A DNA stretch of 64,000 nucleotides from Arachnopeziza araneosa (GCA_003988855.1 QYAI01000010.1:186001-250000), one strand, 5' to 3'; counted from the first letter of the stretch, positions 46,362-57,210 are shown. Numbers and translations are program-made. The notes: generated by a model not told the origin, from the letters alone.

Positions 46362-47343
46362 TTACAGTTTGCTTTTATGAGCAACGACCTTCATTAATGC
46401 CCTTCCATTACTCAAGCAAACCTTTCCACCCTCCACCTTGGTCTGGAACCTGATCTCTTCCCAACCATCCTTGATTTCCCCTGTTCTCCAGATTTCCGTC
46501 ACCAACTTATCACCCGGCTTAACTGGGCTGGCAAACCTTGCTTGAAATTCTTTGATATTCTTAGGATCTGAGCCACCAATCGCCTTCAGCAACCCATGAG
46601 CAGCGAAATTCCACGATGACAAGCCATGCATAATAGCACCTCCAAAACCCATTTTCTTTCCGGGCTCAGGCGTTGCGTGAAGAGGGTTATAATCGCCGTT
46701 TAGACGGTACAGAAGAGCGGATTCAGCGGTGGTTTGATGCGAAACTACGACGTCAGGAGACTTTCCTTTTGGTGGTGGGAAATTCTCTGTAGCGGGTCCT
46801 TTCGGTCCTCCCCAACCTCCCTGGCCGACGAAGAAGGCAGAACCAATAGCTCTGACATATACTTCTCCTGTTTTCTTGTCTACGATATCTTGCTGCGTTT
46901 CCACAACTGTGCCGGGCTTGCCTTTATCATAAACTCCCAAGACCTTTGAGCGCAGTTCGAATGTGCGGCCAGCAGAAGTGGGAGGAAGGGGTTTCAGAAA
47001 TTTCATGAGTCTTTGACCATCTACGACTCGGGTGGGATCGAATTTGGGAACACCAGGAATAGAAGTCTCGGATTGCGCAGCATAAAAGTCAATCACTTCC
47101 TGTGTGGTACCTTTGAATGGGAGGATGATTGGATAAGTAGGGAACATGGCGAAGTTTGGGTGAAGTTCCTAAACTCTATATTAGCATAATGATTCACTAC
47201 TCTCCAATCAAATTGGTTCACACAAATAGGAAGTGTAATTCATCATTCGTGCACCCAATGCTATTCGCAAAGAGGAGGACATCTCTCTGTAACCACGAAA
47301 CCTCTTTCGCCGGGTACTCGAAGCCTACACCAGGTCCTGACAT
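46362..47343 (-). CDS. peroxisomal MaoC-like enoyl-CoA hydratase 2
   Basis: Hot-dog-fold (R)-specific enoyl-CoA hydratase/dehydratase, equivalent to the C-terminal hydratase-2 part of Fox2-type multifunctional enzymes but encoded alone. Two exons, 47343-47224 and 47168-46362, total 927 nt and 308 residues; the intron has ATGCTAATATAG before the TTTAG acceptor. The start MSGPGVGFEYPAKEVSWLQRD leads into the N-terminal hot-dog half. The hydratase motif YRLNGDYNPLHATPE supplies the catalytic Asp and His (D...H), followed by GFGGAIMHGLSSWNFAAH. The C-terminus is -SKL, a canonical PTS1, so peroxisomal import is well supported. Expected role: fatty-acid beta-oxidation. Substrate chain length is not evident. 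Confidence 0.92.
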
Positions 47344-48276
47344 TGTGAATAAATATTGAAGTAGACAGATATGTAATTGGATGGAAGGCTTTCTGGGAAG
47401 GAGAAGAGTTTGTGATTGAAGATATATAGCTGGATGTTTGAGCTACCCCGGACTTGAAGATCCCCACATTCGGCTCAGCTAGATTTGCCGAGGCATTTTC
47501 GGTGGGAGATCGCGGGAATTGTCATTCGTATACTCAGCACAAAGTAAATAAACTCCTTTCTTATGAATCTATACCCCATTTGGAGGGGGATTGTGCGGAA
47601 ATTGAACGTCTGCAGGAGATGGGCTACTCAAAAGATATACATTGATGATGATTTACGAGGGGGTTTCAAAATCGCTAGCCTCATACCACTTACCATTAAG
47701 TCAACTTACAGAATAACGCCATGCTACCTAAGGGTAGGAGATGACTTACAGGCAAGATAAAAGAGAACAACCCGTATTTTGATTTCTGTCTAGTAATATT
47801 GTCTATTACTTAAGGTTCTAACAAATTGCCGACCTGTTCTAATAAGGGAAGCATAATGTATCTACCTAAATACAGAAGATCAATAATTGCCTACCTAGTC
47901 TCTGGGATGGGAATAGAGTTTCGATGGGATTATCGAGCTCTTACCAATCTCTCCAACACGGACCAGGTAGGCTATTCTTTTGAGTCAAAGGTATAATAAT
48001 GTTTAGCGCTATGATGAATCCGCGCAGAGATAGGTACATGCTACTTGACGCTGCATCACGATTCGGCTACTCAGCGATCGAAATCTCTATACAAGACGTC
48101 GCCAAGTCCATCTTCTGTACGAGTACACTGATGATATATCTCACTGTAAGAATCGCCCATGCATCTCTTGGTTTCAATATGCTCGAGGATATAATTAGAG
48201 TGCAACAGAACAATTAAGAAGATTTTACATAAGACAGGAGAAGTTTCGAGTTGGAGGTCACGTGGTACAATGAGGC
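47344..48276. other. AT-rich intergenic region
   Basis: No gene supported over about 930 bp upstream of the MaoC gene. CACGTG occurs at 48259-48264, close to the small minus-strand frame that follows. Confidence 0.4.
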
Positions 48277-48573
48277 TTAGGCTGGCGGTGGCAAAATCTG
48301 AGGATAAGTTGGTTCCAACCTCCTTTCACATTCACCATCCTCCATCTCCTCTCCACGCTCGCTCGCCACCTCGAAGAACGTCGAACTGTCGCTACAAGTC
48401 CAAAGTTGCCGGTCATCTTTCACAGCGATAGTACTGACAACTTCAACAACGACATTCGACATCTCCACAGATACCTTCACTGGTCCAAACTTCTGCGAAG
48501 ACTTCATCCCGTCAGGCGACAGCGCAGCACTTTCATTCGATTCACTCATATTCACCTTCGTCCAACTCTTCAT
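48277..48573 (-). CDS. possible small hypothetical protein
   Basis: A 98-codon minus-strand frame that could start at 48573 (MKSWTKVNMSESNES) or at the internal ATG MSESNES. Codon choice is plausible and the stretch GPVKVSVEMSNVVVEVVSTIAVKDD looks like alternating beta-strand sequence. It ends in a Pro-rich tail (YPQILPPPA). No known domain. It would diverge from TFIIB across 324 bp. Chance cannot be excluded. Confidence 0.35.
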   Translation of the reverse strand: MKSWTKVNMSESNESAALSPDGMKSSQKFGPVKVSVEMSNVVVEVVSTIAVKDDRQLWTCSDSSTFFEVASERGEEMEDGECERRLEPTYPQILPPPA

Positions 48574-48897
48574 TTATCACCTTCATTTCAATCCCAACTT
48601 GATCTCTTCGACGATACAACCAAGCAAAAGCGGTGCCAACTAATCAAGTCCTACTCTCAACTTGATCCTACAGTCGTCGCTGCCTACGACGACTAGAAGA
48701 CTACCCCAAGTTCCTTCAATACCATCAAAACGGCGTCTCCTCTCTTCAAGAAGCTTACGGCGACCATACTCTGTGAAAAACCAACCACAGATATTCGAAC
48801 TCGATTGGCAGTATCGAAGAAGAGGAACTTGGTTCGGCGCAAACCTAAGAAGAATCAAGTGGTTGATATCTACATTAGGAAGCAGTACCAACCAAAG

Positions 48898-50007
48898 ATG
48901 ATTCCGTCGGCGGGTGTGCTCGAGAAGGGCGGAGCAGACGAGAAATGGAGTGAGAACTTGAATATGACCTTGATCTGCCCTGATTGTAAAGAGAATCCAC
49001 CAAATCTTGTTGAGGAGTTCTCTTCGGGCGATATGGTCTGTGGTTCATGTGGAGTTGTCCTTGGTGATCGAATCGTTGATACCCGTTCTGAATGGCGTAC
49101 ATTCTCGAATGATGATCAAGGAAATGATGATCCGTCCCGTGTGGGAGATGGTCCTAATCTGCTTCTGAATGGATCTCAACTGCAGACTACCATTGCATAC
49201 ACTGATGGCAACGCTCGCAGCCGCGACTTGCTCCGTGCTCAAAGCAAAACCTCTACTGACAAGGCTACCAAAGGTTTACTTACCGCGTATAAGGAGATTG
49301 GTGCTCATTGCGACGCTGTCAACATCCCAAAGAACGTCTCTGATACTGCCAAGCATCTGTTCAAGCTCGTCGATGACGCAAAGGCTTTCAAGGGCAAGTC
49401 GCAAGAAGCTATTATCGCCGGATGCATCTTCATCGCCTGCCGCCAGTGTGGTGTTCCCCGAACTTTCCGCGAAATCTACGCATTGACGAAGGTTTCCAAG
49501 AAGGATATTGGTCGAACTTTCAAGGCTCTGGAGAAGTTCTTTGCTTCCGATAATAACCTTTCGCTTGCCAACGGCAGTACAAGTAAGTTATTTGCTAAAC
49601 ATATCTTGCTCAGTATTAACATCAAACCCAAAGTGATCCCAAGCTCCGACGCTTACAAGACCACAACCTCTACCAATGCTAAGGATCTTTGCATTCGATT
49701 TCTGTCTCAGCTTGGTCTCAATCTTCCGTTGTACGTCAGAGTCTCGCAAGGATTGGCAGAGAAGATGTCGACTGTCGGTGATCTCGCCGGTCGTTCACCA
49801 CTCTCAGTCGCAGCAGCGTGTATCTACCTCACCTCCCACCTACTTGGCAAGCCGAAGAGTCCAAAAGAGATTTCTGAAGTTGCAGGTGTTAGTGATGGTA
49901 CCATCCGTACTGCCTACAAGTACTTGTATCAGGAGCGTGAGCGTTTGGTTGAGCCTGAGTGGATTGCGAATGGAAAGGGCAACATGGACAATCTTCCAGT
50001 TGGTTAA
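48898..50007 (+). CDS. sua7: general transcription factor TFIIB
   Basis: RNA polymerase II initiation factor that bridges TBP-DNA and the polymerase and sets the start site. Exons 48898-49582 and 49634-50007 give 1,059 nt and 352 residues, close to the yeast length. The 51-nt intron (GTAAGT ... TATTAAC ... AAAG) is a multiple of three and lacks a stop, so unspliced RNA would still be readable. The zinc ribbon at residues 25-60 is CPDCKENP...GDMVCGSCGVVL. The B-reader/B-linker region DTRSEWRTFSNDD is intact. Two cyclin-like repeats follow: KEIGAHCDAVNIP...GCIFIACRQCGVPRTFREI and SQLGLNLPLYVRVSQGLAEKM...AAACIYLTSHLLGKPKSPKEISEVAGVSDGTIRTAYKYLY. Start chosen at the first ATG in the frame; the frame extends upstream without another ATG. 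Confidence 0.95.
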   Translation: MIPSAGVLEKGGADEKWSENLNMTLICPDCKENPPNLVEEFSSGDMVCGSCGVVLGDRIVDTRSEWRTFSNDDQGNDDPSRVGDGPNLLLNGSQLQTTIAYTDGNARSRDLLRAQSKTSTDKATKGLLTAYKEIGAHCDAVNIPKNVSDTAKHLFKLVDDAKAFKGKSQEAIIAGCIFIACRQCGVPRTFREIYALTKVSKKDIGRTFKALEKFFASDNNLSLANGSTSKLFAKHILLSINIKPKVIPSSDAYKTTTSTNAKDLCIRFLSQLGLNLPLYVRVSQGLAEKMSTVGDLAGRSPLSVAAACIYLTSHLLGKPKSPKEISEVAGVSDGTIRTAYKYLYQERERLVEPEWIANGKGNMDNLPVG

Positions 50008-50364
50008 AGGGTGATTCCTAGACTGACTTGGTATTGGCAATGAGAATTACAACCAGAAGGTTGATGATTGTGGGATTTCTATCATTTTTGATGCCTGGAT
50101 TCATTTGGGTCGACTCTTGCGCTAGCGCACACCGGTCTCGATTTGCTTCACCGCACATCCAAAATGGGTTGCTACATCTTTGAGTTTACTGATAAGTGGA
50201 AACTGAGCTACGAGCGAGAAGAGATGTTCTGCAGAAGAAAAGCTCGGCTATGGAAATCTGCATGCCTGCTGATTCCTTAGCTATTCTAATTCCCATAGGA
50301 TAATAAAAGCACAAGATTAAAAATCTTGACCCCTAGCCTGATATATTGTGATACCTTGAGCATC
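50008..50364. other. short convergent intergenic region
   Basis: Between the 3' ends of the TFIIB and NADAR genes, 357 bp. Nothing beyond expected 3' untranslated sequence is seen. Confidence 0.4.
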
Positions 50365-51069
50365 TCAAGCTTTCTCAGATTCTGGTTCCAATGCCACTTC
50401 TCCAGCCGGTGAGCCTTCCTCTTCTTCCACCTCGAGCCTCTTTCTTGCTCGCATCAGACAGATCCCCAAAAGATTCAACCCCCACTTGTCCTTCCTCCCG
50501 TCTGCATTTTTCTCCCCAAACCCAATCCCCCATATCTTATCCATCGGGCTCGCCTCAACCAATTTCCTCTCTCCAGTCCACATCAGCCTCTGTCTCAACG
50601 ATTCCCCACTCCCCTCATCATCCTCCTGCTCTCCATGTCCCCCATACTTAAACTTGAGATAGCTCCCCTCCTCCACAATCTGCATGCGATTCTCCACCCA
50701 CATCTCCTCATCGAAATTCTGGACCTGACGACCCAGACGCTTCTGCTCCTTTGGATCGTGCGTCTTGAGGATTTTGGCCCCGGTGATCGGGTCCGAGAAG
50801 AGGAGAGCTTTTTGATACATCATATATTGCTCGGCAGTGAAGTAGGTGATGTTTGGTTCTTTAGGATCCGAGAAGGACCCACGATACCATTGGCTGAGGT
50901 AGCCGTACGGGTGGTTGTACTCTCGCCAGAAGTAGACGGGGCGTTTGCTGACATCTTCCTCCGGGTCGATTGCAGTCGGGACATGAGTTTCCAGCTTCGA
51001 GGTGGTCTTCTTCTGGGTGGATTTCTTTGCCTTGGTTGTTTTGACGATGCCGCCTCGTTTGGGTGCCAT
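50365..51069 (-). CDS. NADAR-family protein (YbiA/DUF1768-like N-glycosidase fold)
   Basis: Single-exon gene of 234 residues from MAPKRGGIVKTTKAKKS; an upstream in-frame ATG at 51096 adds nine residues. After a Lys-rich 45-residue N-terminus the NADAR domain begins at YFWREYNHPYGYLSQWYRGSF and continues through FTAEQYMMYQKALLF, DPKEQKRLGRQVQNFD, MQIVEEGSYLKFK and TGERKLVEASPMDKIWGIGFG, with the Glu in AEQYM and the Trp/Gly-rich end conserved as in YbiA-like enzymes. Bacterial members cleave riboflavin intermediates or ADP-ribosyl groups on nucleobases; the fungal role is not established. The basic N-terminus might be a nuclear signal. Acidic C-terminal tail. Confidence 0.88.
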   Translation of the reverse strand: MAPKRGGIVKTTKAKKSTQKKTTSKLETHVPTAIDPEEDVSKRPVYFWREYNHPYGYLSQWYRGSFSDPKEPNITYFTAEQYMMYQKALLFSDPITGAKILKTHDPKEQKRLGRQVQNFDEEMWVENRMQIVEEGSYLKFKYGGHGEQEDDEGSGESLRQRLMWTGERKLVEASPMDKIWGIGFGEKNADGRKDKWGLNLLGICLMRARKRLEVEEEEGSPAGEVALEPESEKA

Positions 51070-52002
51070 CGTGAAATGAGTGGAATGAGTATACACTGCT
51101 GCTCGGGGAGGGATTTGAGAGTGCCTATATACTGGGTCTGTGACGGACTCGGTGAGGAGTCATTTTCGGGATGGGATGAAACGAAACGGTCGAAAGGAGG
51201 GTAGTTTTGGAATGACTGGTTGTGAGGCTGTGAAGATGCGCCGTCGCAGACGGACTGGATCAGCCTTATGCATATGACATCAGGGATACAGACGCCACAA
51301 AACCTGGGGTATGAGGAACGTCCCGAATCTGTTCTTCTTGGATAGCTCATCGACTTTATGATTTTATCTTTTGAATTGTCTGAAACCGGGCTGCCATTAT
51401 GCTGCGAATTTCATAAAGGTTATATTTTTGATTGATACACATTAATGAGCAGTAGCTCGAGAGCCGAACCTCTTTGAGAAGCGACTTTTAAGTCGAGAAG
51501 CAGAAATAGCGAAAGCAAGCCCCCAAAAAAAAGAAACTTGCGCCAGAAGATACTGTCCTTTACAATCTAATGGAAGCGAATTGACTCATTGTAAAGTGCT
51601 CTTTACTTGAATTTCTTTGCGGGTTTGGCAATTTTCCATTCGCTCTTGATCTTTATTTTCCTACACTAAACTCACCCAGTCCGACGGGACCTTACGCTTT
51701 TAAGCAAATATGAATAACACACTTCTTATCATTCTACTGCTAGGTTTCCACTGTGGGGTTCTATTTCTTTTCGAGTTCAAATACCAAGTTTCTTTGTGAG
51801 AATGACTGGAAAAAGTAACGTTGCTGGGGTGCGTTCACGAGGCCGCATGCATCCATTGTTGTTGTTCTTTGATATACTTTCGCAGAAATCTTAAACCTCT
51901 CTTTCAGGCTCTGATTTCGTAGTGAAATCATAAATACCAGTACATGATTTGGTTTACAATCTACTCGTATTAATTTACCTAGCCGCTCGCTCACATTCGA
52001 AA
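51070..52002. promoter_or_regulatory. divergent intergenic region, NADAR gene / disordered-protein gene
   Basis: A 933-bp gap between divergent starts. No gene is supported; an A10 run lies near 51525. Confidence 0.4.
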
Positions 52003-53202
52003 ATGTCTGACGCCGAAAAACCAAAACCTGAACTTCCACCACCCCGTCGAACTCACTCGGGCAAACACGCAGCTGGGGAGATTCTTCCAGGCGCAGGTGC
52101 AAATACTCAGCAAAAAGACTCGCAGATTCCAGGACTTCCAACAACAGCCCAAGAAGCGAAACCAGATGGCAAGAAAAGCAAGGCCGAGTCTCAAGCAAAT
52201 CCAACAACTCCCATATTTCCTGACAATGTCAACCCTTTCGCAACACCCAGCCCCAATCCATCCAATCTGCCCTTTAGAAATGAGTCCTACTTCCGAACTT
52301 TGCCCTTAGAAATATCCCCAGCAGATGCACCTATCGCAGATACAGGCTTTACATTCCTCTCTGACACCTCTCTTACACCACCACCCGCGAAACTTATAAT
52401 TGCTCGCAGTCTACCACCCACCTCACGGTCACTTACCTCCAAATCGACGACCACAACAGCAGGATCAGCACCTTTCACACAAGTTCTTTTCCCCGACTCT
52501 TTCTACGACGATATATGCCTTGCCACACCTATTGGCGGCCAGTCTTCATCTGCACCTTCCTCGCAGACAACGTTCAACCTCCCTCTCCAACAAAAAGACG
52601 ACTCACCGGCATCAGATTCCCAAACAAGAGCTGAGAAATCACCAAGTGCAACAAACTTCACGTTCTTCTCCGATGCTAGTCCTGTAAGTCCAAAGACCGA
52701 GCGGATCGGCCAACACGTTGCTGGCTTAGGGGGAATGTTCGCAAAGGCCGCTCATCCAACTAATGTCCCGATTGCAGGCCATGTGTCCGAGTCTTCTAGC
52801 TCAGAACTTCTAGAGGGAACTTCTGTTGTTCATAATTCACCTATCAAAAGAATTGATGGTGTAGAAACGAGATCCCATCCAGCATCAGGAGACTCAACAC
52901 CAACTCTCCAAACTCACCCACAGCCAACTTCAACATCTTCAATCTTCGGCACCATCGACGCAGAAGGGAATTCCGAGAACCTTCCACCAGCTCCTTCCAG
53001 ACCAGGGCTCTCTCGCGGAGCGTTGTTCACAGCTGATCCTCCCACGTCGGCGGTGAACCCCAGGGTCGGTGTTTCGAATGGGCTTGCTTCTGGTGAGGAG
53101 GCTCCAACGATCACTATTTCCATCGCGACCACGGCGCAGGGGACGAGTATTAGTATTCAGATCCCGGGGAGGGAGAGGATTGAGGTTGAGCGACATTTAT
53201 GA
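52003..53202 (+). CDS. disordered Ser/Thr/Pro-rich hypothetical protein
   Basis: Single-exon gene of 399 residues from MSDAEKPKPELPPPRRTHS. Almost entirely Ser/Thr/Pro-rich and predicted disordered. A short motif occurs twice: TGFTFLSDTSLTPP (about residue 115) and TNFTFFSDASPVSP (about residue 215), suggesting a short linear binding or phosphorylation element. The final 35 residues (APTITISIATTAQGTSISIQIPGRERIEVE) look like paired beta-strands and are the only segment with clear order. No signal peptide or membrane segment. The long unbroken frame, codon use and ATG context (GAAAATGTCT) support a real gene. Function unknown. Confidence 0.7.
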   Translation: MSDAEKPKPELPPPRRTHSGKHAAGEILPGAGANTQQKDSQIPGLPTTAQEAKPDGKKSKAESQANPTTPIFPDNVNPFATPSPNPSNLPFRNESYFRTLPLEISPADAPIADTGFTFLSDTSLTPPPAKLIIARSLPPTSRSLTSKSTTTTAGSAPFTQVLFPDSFYDDICLATPIGGQSSSAPSSQTTFNLPLQQKDDSPASDSQTRAEKSPSATNFTFFSDASPVSPKTERIGQHVAGLGGMFAKAAHPTNVPIAGHVSESSSSELLEGTSVVHNSPIKRIDGVETRSHPASGDSTPTLQTHPQPTSTSSIFGTIDAEGNSENLPPAPSRPGLSRGALFTADPPTSAVNPRVGVSNGLASGEEAPTITISIATTAQGTSISIQIPGRERIEVERHL

Positions 53203-53711
53203 TTTTTAATTGGAAGCTTGGTTCTTTGTGAGATTATAGTTATACCCGGATATTGGAGAAGGAAAAGAGATAGTTGAGATGATGTAGTTATTTTGGATAG
53301 CAAGACTGTCGAGTGAAACGAATCTTTGTGAGTGGGTATATATTTCAATCGAGGGAGCTAAGCAAAGCATTACGGAAAAGTGTTTCAATATTTTCTAGCC
53401 ACAAAAACAGATCTTCTGTAGTAGGAAGTTAAGTGATAAACACATGGCTCTAGGGTTTTCCCGAGTGCTGCATGTTGTCTTGTCTCATTCCGGCGTACGA
53501 ATGTGTAGCAGGTGGTGCTTAGTCAATTTCTAGCGAAGTATTATTTAAAAAACTCACAAAGTGATGGCATTTACGCTAGGAGGTAGTTGTCTGAGTCCCT
53601 TGAAGCGTTTTTCAAAACCGTATACATCGAAACGGCATTATAAGTTAGTTCAACGGTGCACTACCTGACTTACATAAGCTGAATCTTGACGGTCCATTAC
53701 CACGTCAACTC
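53203..53711. other. convergent intergenic region
   Basis: About 500 bp between 3' ends; AT-rich, no gene, repeat or RNA recognised. Confidence 0.4.
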
Positions 53712-54916
53712 CTACTCTGCAACTCTATACACAACTTTCGCACCGCTCACCTCCCCTCTCTTCAGCTCCATCATGCCCTCCAAGATCTTATCCAATCCAC
53801 CGTCTCGCAAAGTCACGGGATGATTTTTAATCAGGCCTTGCTCTACCAGCTTCTCAGCCAGGACGAAAAACTCCTTTCCCCGCTCGAAATCCGCAGGGAC
53901 GGCATCCCACACCTCGCCCTCGATCTCAAACGTCTCGCCCAGCATGGTGTAGCCGAGGAAGAAGATGTTCTCCACGTCGTCTCGGGGAAATGGGATGCCC
54001 ATGAGGTTGACCCAGATGCCGCCAGGGTTGGATGATAGTGCGGCGGCGCAGATCTCGGCCGAGGATGGGGTGGCGATGGTGTCGAAGACTTTGGTGAGCT
54101 TGTTCTCAGTCAGAGCCCGGATTTGAGCGCCGCAGGTTGGATCTCGCTGGGAATGTTAGTGAGGGTATTGTCTTATTTGGGGCTCGTACGTAGTCAAAAA
54201 CGTGATCAGCACCAAGTGATTTCAGGAGGGAGAAGTTGTGAGGTGAGGCGGTTGTGATGACCGTTAGGCCAGAGCTGAGTTTATCATTAGCATATCCTAG
54301 ATCATACAGAGAGTGTGTATATTACATTTTAGCAAATTGAATAGCAACTGTCCCTGTTGCAGAACTCCCTCCATAAATCAAAATTGGAGGACCCGGAGTG
54401 GCTCGCTTCTCGATAGGTAGAATCGGTAGAGGCAAATCAAGATATCGATAGAAACCGAGTGCTACGGTTGCAATACCAACTGGCAAGGCTGCAGCTTCCT
54501 CAAAGCTCAGATGTTCAGGAATATGCATTGCAAGGTCTCCTTTGACCTGGATGTATTCGGCAAAGACTCCATATTCTGGATTGTAATCATTTCCTGAGTG
54601 ATTTTAGCAACAAATTCGAGCGTTGTATAGATGACGGACCTCCATGTCCAAACCCAGCAATGCGATCTCCGGGTTTGAAGTTCTTTGTCACCTTCTTCCC
54701 GACTTTCACCACGATGCCAGCAGCATCACATCCCAGCAACGAGTATTTGGTCCCTGGCTTGAATTGCTCATCGAGCGTTTGCCAGTCCGTAGGATTGAGA
54801 GCTACAGCAACTGTCTTCACGAGAATATAATCGTCGACAAGTGTCGGGATAGGGATAGGAGTTATGGCAGCTGTGCCAGGTGCTCTCTTGGTGAGCCCAC
54901 GGTTTTTGGAGGCCAT
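53712..54916 (-). CDS. medium-chain reductase (zinc-type ADH-like / trans-enoyl reductase group)
   Basis: NAD(P)H-dependent oxidoreductase of the MDR superfamily. Four exons, 54916-54640, 54593-54326, 54274-54190 and 54146-53712, total 1,065 nt and 354 residues, every junction in frame. The N-terminal GroES-like domain shows LVKTVAVALNPTDWQ and LLGCDAAGIVVKVGKKV. The nucleotide-binding Rossmann motif is LIYGGSSATGTVAIQFAK (about residues 164-181). Structural-zinc cysteines and the catalytic Cys of true alcohol dehydrogenases are absent, so a zinc-free enoyl/quinone reductase is more likely. This group includes stand-alone trans-enoyl reductases that partner polyketide synthases, but no synthase is visible in the window. 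It diverges from a second MDR gene 1.2 kb away. Confidence 0.88.
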
Positions 54917-56119
54917 CGAGAAGTTGGATATCTGGAAAAAGTGCGGATTTGGAGAGGAAACGAGCGAGTCGAGAACTTATATATCAAAACCCCCAACTTT
55001 GAGTTTCGATATATTGCGAGTTGACAGATCGAGCTATTTCGTTGATCCTTCAGTTGATTTCTAAGCTGAATTATCAGTGTCACCTGAAACTCACGTGGTG
55101 ACAGCAATGAAGCTTTTGGCAGGAAAGGTTTGTGTATAGAGCTTGGAAGTATGGAGACAGTTTATGAGAGCGACAATTATTCGTCCATGACAGATGTAGC
55201 TAATACGATTTCCTTTGTCCTAGCTGCATATGATAGTGACGAGCAACCAATCGCACTCGCAACGCGAGGTTGCGAACGTCTGCTGGAAGTTCATGCCTTT
55301 AGCTGACAGCGAGGGATATTTTGATACCGTATCGTAGGATGTCTCAGTATTGAGCATCGGAAAAGCTGACACTCGATGCCCTTGGTGACATCTTCTTGCG
55401 TATAACTGTAATTGACTATTCGAATCATTACGTCGAAGGTATCTTCTGTTCAATAGTGTAAGATATGAAATGGTTGAATTGACACGCAAAAAGAAGATTT
55501 GAGGAGAGAATCTTGAAGAATGAGAGCCTGATGTCTCTCAATTCGTATGAGCTTCAGGAACAGGAATCCTTCGCGGGACCTGCAGTCCTCCCACTCGGAA
55601 TTGACGGAGGCCGGAAGTTACTGAGTAAGTAGGTGAAAAATGCATCTTGAGATATTCTGTCATACTCATAGAAATCCTTGAGGTTCATCGTCGTTGGAGC
55701 GGGTGCTCCGAAGATGGAGTAGTCAGCAAGATTTATCAGCTCCCGTTCAATCAGCCAACCATGTCAATGTGGGAGCGAGCGGAAGCAATTGAAAGTCTCT
55801 TCTCCTTCGGCTTCCGCAAAATTTACCCAACATTTCCCCGGACTCCCTATAATGTCCGCGTGGGATCCGAATGCTGTACTATTTCTGAGACAAGCCTGGC
55901 TCGTAGACGGACGCTGGACCAACCAGAAGCAGGAATCTGCAGGTTTGGCAGGCGGTCGATTGCTATGCTGTGATGCCGAAGTGCGACGTGTAGTAGCACA
56001 TAATTTGAGGCTTGAGACTTCCATATAAGAGCTGTACTTCATCCTCCTTCTCATTTACTCATCATTCAATCCATCAGTCTTTCTTCATCAGTTTATCACC
56101 TTATCATACCATCATCAGA
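54917..56119. promoter_or_regulatory. divergent regulatory region between two reductase genes
   Basis: A 1.2-kb gap between divergent MDR genes. CACGTG at 55092-55097 lies about 175 bp upstream of the minus-strand gene. A TC/CA-rich leader precedes the plus-strand ATG. No gene supported. Confidence 0.4.
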
Positions 56120-57210
56120 ATGACAACCCAAACCGCTCTTGCTCTCACAGCCATTGGCAAGCCTCTCGAGAAGGTCACATTGCCAGTCCCAGAACCCAAG
56201 GAGAATGAACTTCTTATCAAAGTAACTGCAGCTGGCCGTAAGTATAGCTTGTAGATACGTTGGTTCAATTCTAAAATACCTTAGTCGCTCCATTTGACCA
56301 AAAGCTCCGCGACTTTGGCCTTTATAACATTGGCGAGCATCTCCCATCCGTAGAGTGCTTGGATCCTGTCGGAATCGTCGTAAAGAACGGTGCTAAGACA
56401 GAAGGGTTCCCTGTTGGTTCCCACGTCTTCTCTCAAACTCCCTTCTCGATGCCATTGCTAGGAGCACTTCAAGAGTACACCATTGTCGATGCGAGATTTG
56501 CAGGCATTGTACCCAAGAACATTTCAGATCTTGATGCTGCTCTTTACCCCATCAATGCTTTCACTACTGCTGCTAGTCTCTTTAATGACACTGGCCTGAA
56601 AATTCCCTTTCCGGGCACCCCAGCAAGCCGTAACTTCGACTATGCAGCTCAAAAACTTGTCATTGTAGGAGGAGGCACCAACACTGGGAAGTTGGCCATC
56701 ATGCTGGCTCGCATTGCTGGCATCGGCTCAATCATCGTGGTCGCTGGCTTGGCTGGCGCGGAAGAATTGAAGTTATACGGTGCTACCCACATCATTGATC
56801 GCCGCGCACCCGATGCCGCTGAGCAAATCCGTGGTCTAGTTGGCGATGATCTCGTCTATGTCTACGACACCATCAACCAAGGCGATTTGAGCTTTTCGGT
56901 CAGCCTCCTATCCAACACCAAGAAAGGAAAGGTGGCCCATTTGTTGCCTGGAAAGATTAGCGAAGAGGTTCAAGCTCAAAAGACGGCTGGTTTTGAGGAG
57001 CTGCAGATTACTGGTGTCTGCGCCTTTGCTCCGGAGCTTGCTGTAGCCTTTTGGAAACTGTTTCCAGAGTGGATTGAGAGCGGAGAAATCACGACTCTGA
57101 AGTACTCGGTGATTGAAGGGTTGGATGAGGCAAAAATCAATGCGGTCTTGGATGAATACCGAGATGAGAAGCGACAATCGGGTGAGAGGGTTCATGTGCG
57201 CCTTGGTTGA
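56120..57210 (+). CDS. medium-chain reductase (zinc-free, quinone/enoyl reductase-like)
   Basis: Second MDR-superfamily oxidoreductase. Exons 56120-56237 and 56285-57210 total 1,044 nt and 347 residues; the intron has GTAAGT and a TTCTAAAATACCTTAG end. The start MTTQTALALTAIGKPLEKVTLPVPEPKENE is typical. GroES-like part: LLIKVTAAGLAPFDQKLRD and DPVGIVVKNGAKTEGFPVGSHVF. Cofactor motif VIVGGGTNTGKLAIMLARIAG (about residues 166-186). No zinc ligands. Only distantly similar to its divergent neighbour, so the pair is not a recent duplication. Likely cytosolic; substrate unknown. Confidence 0.87.
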
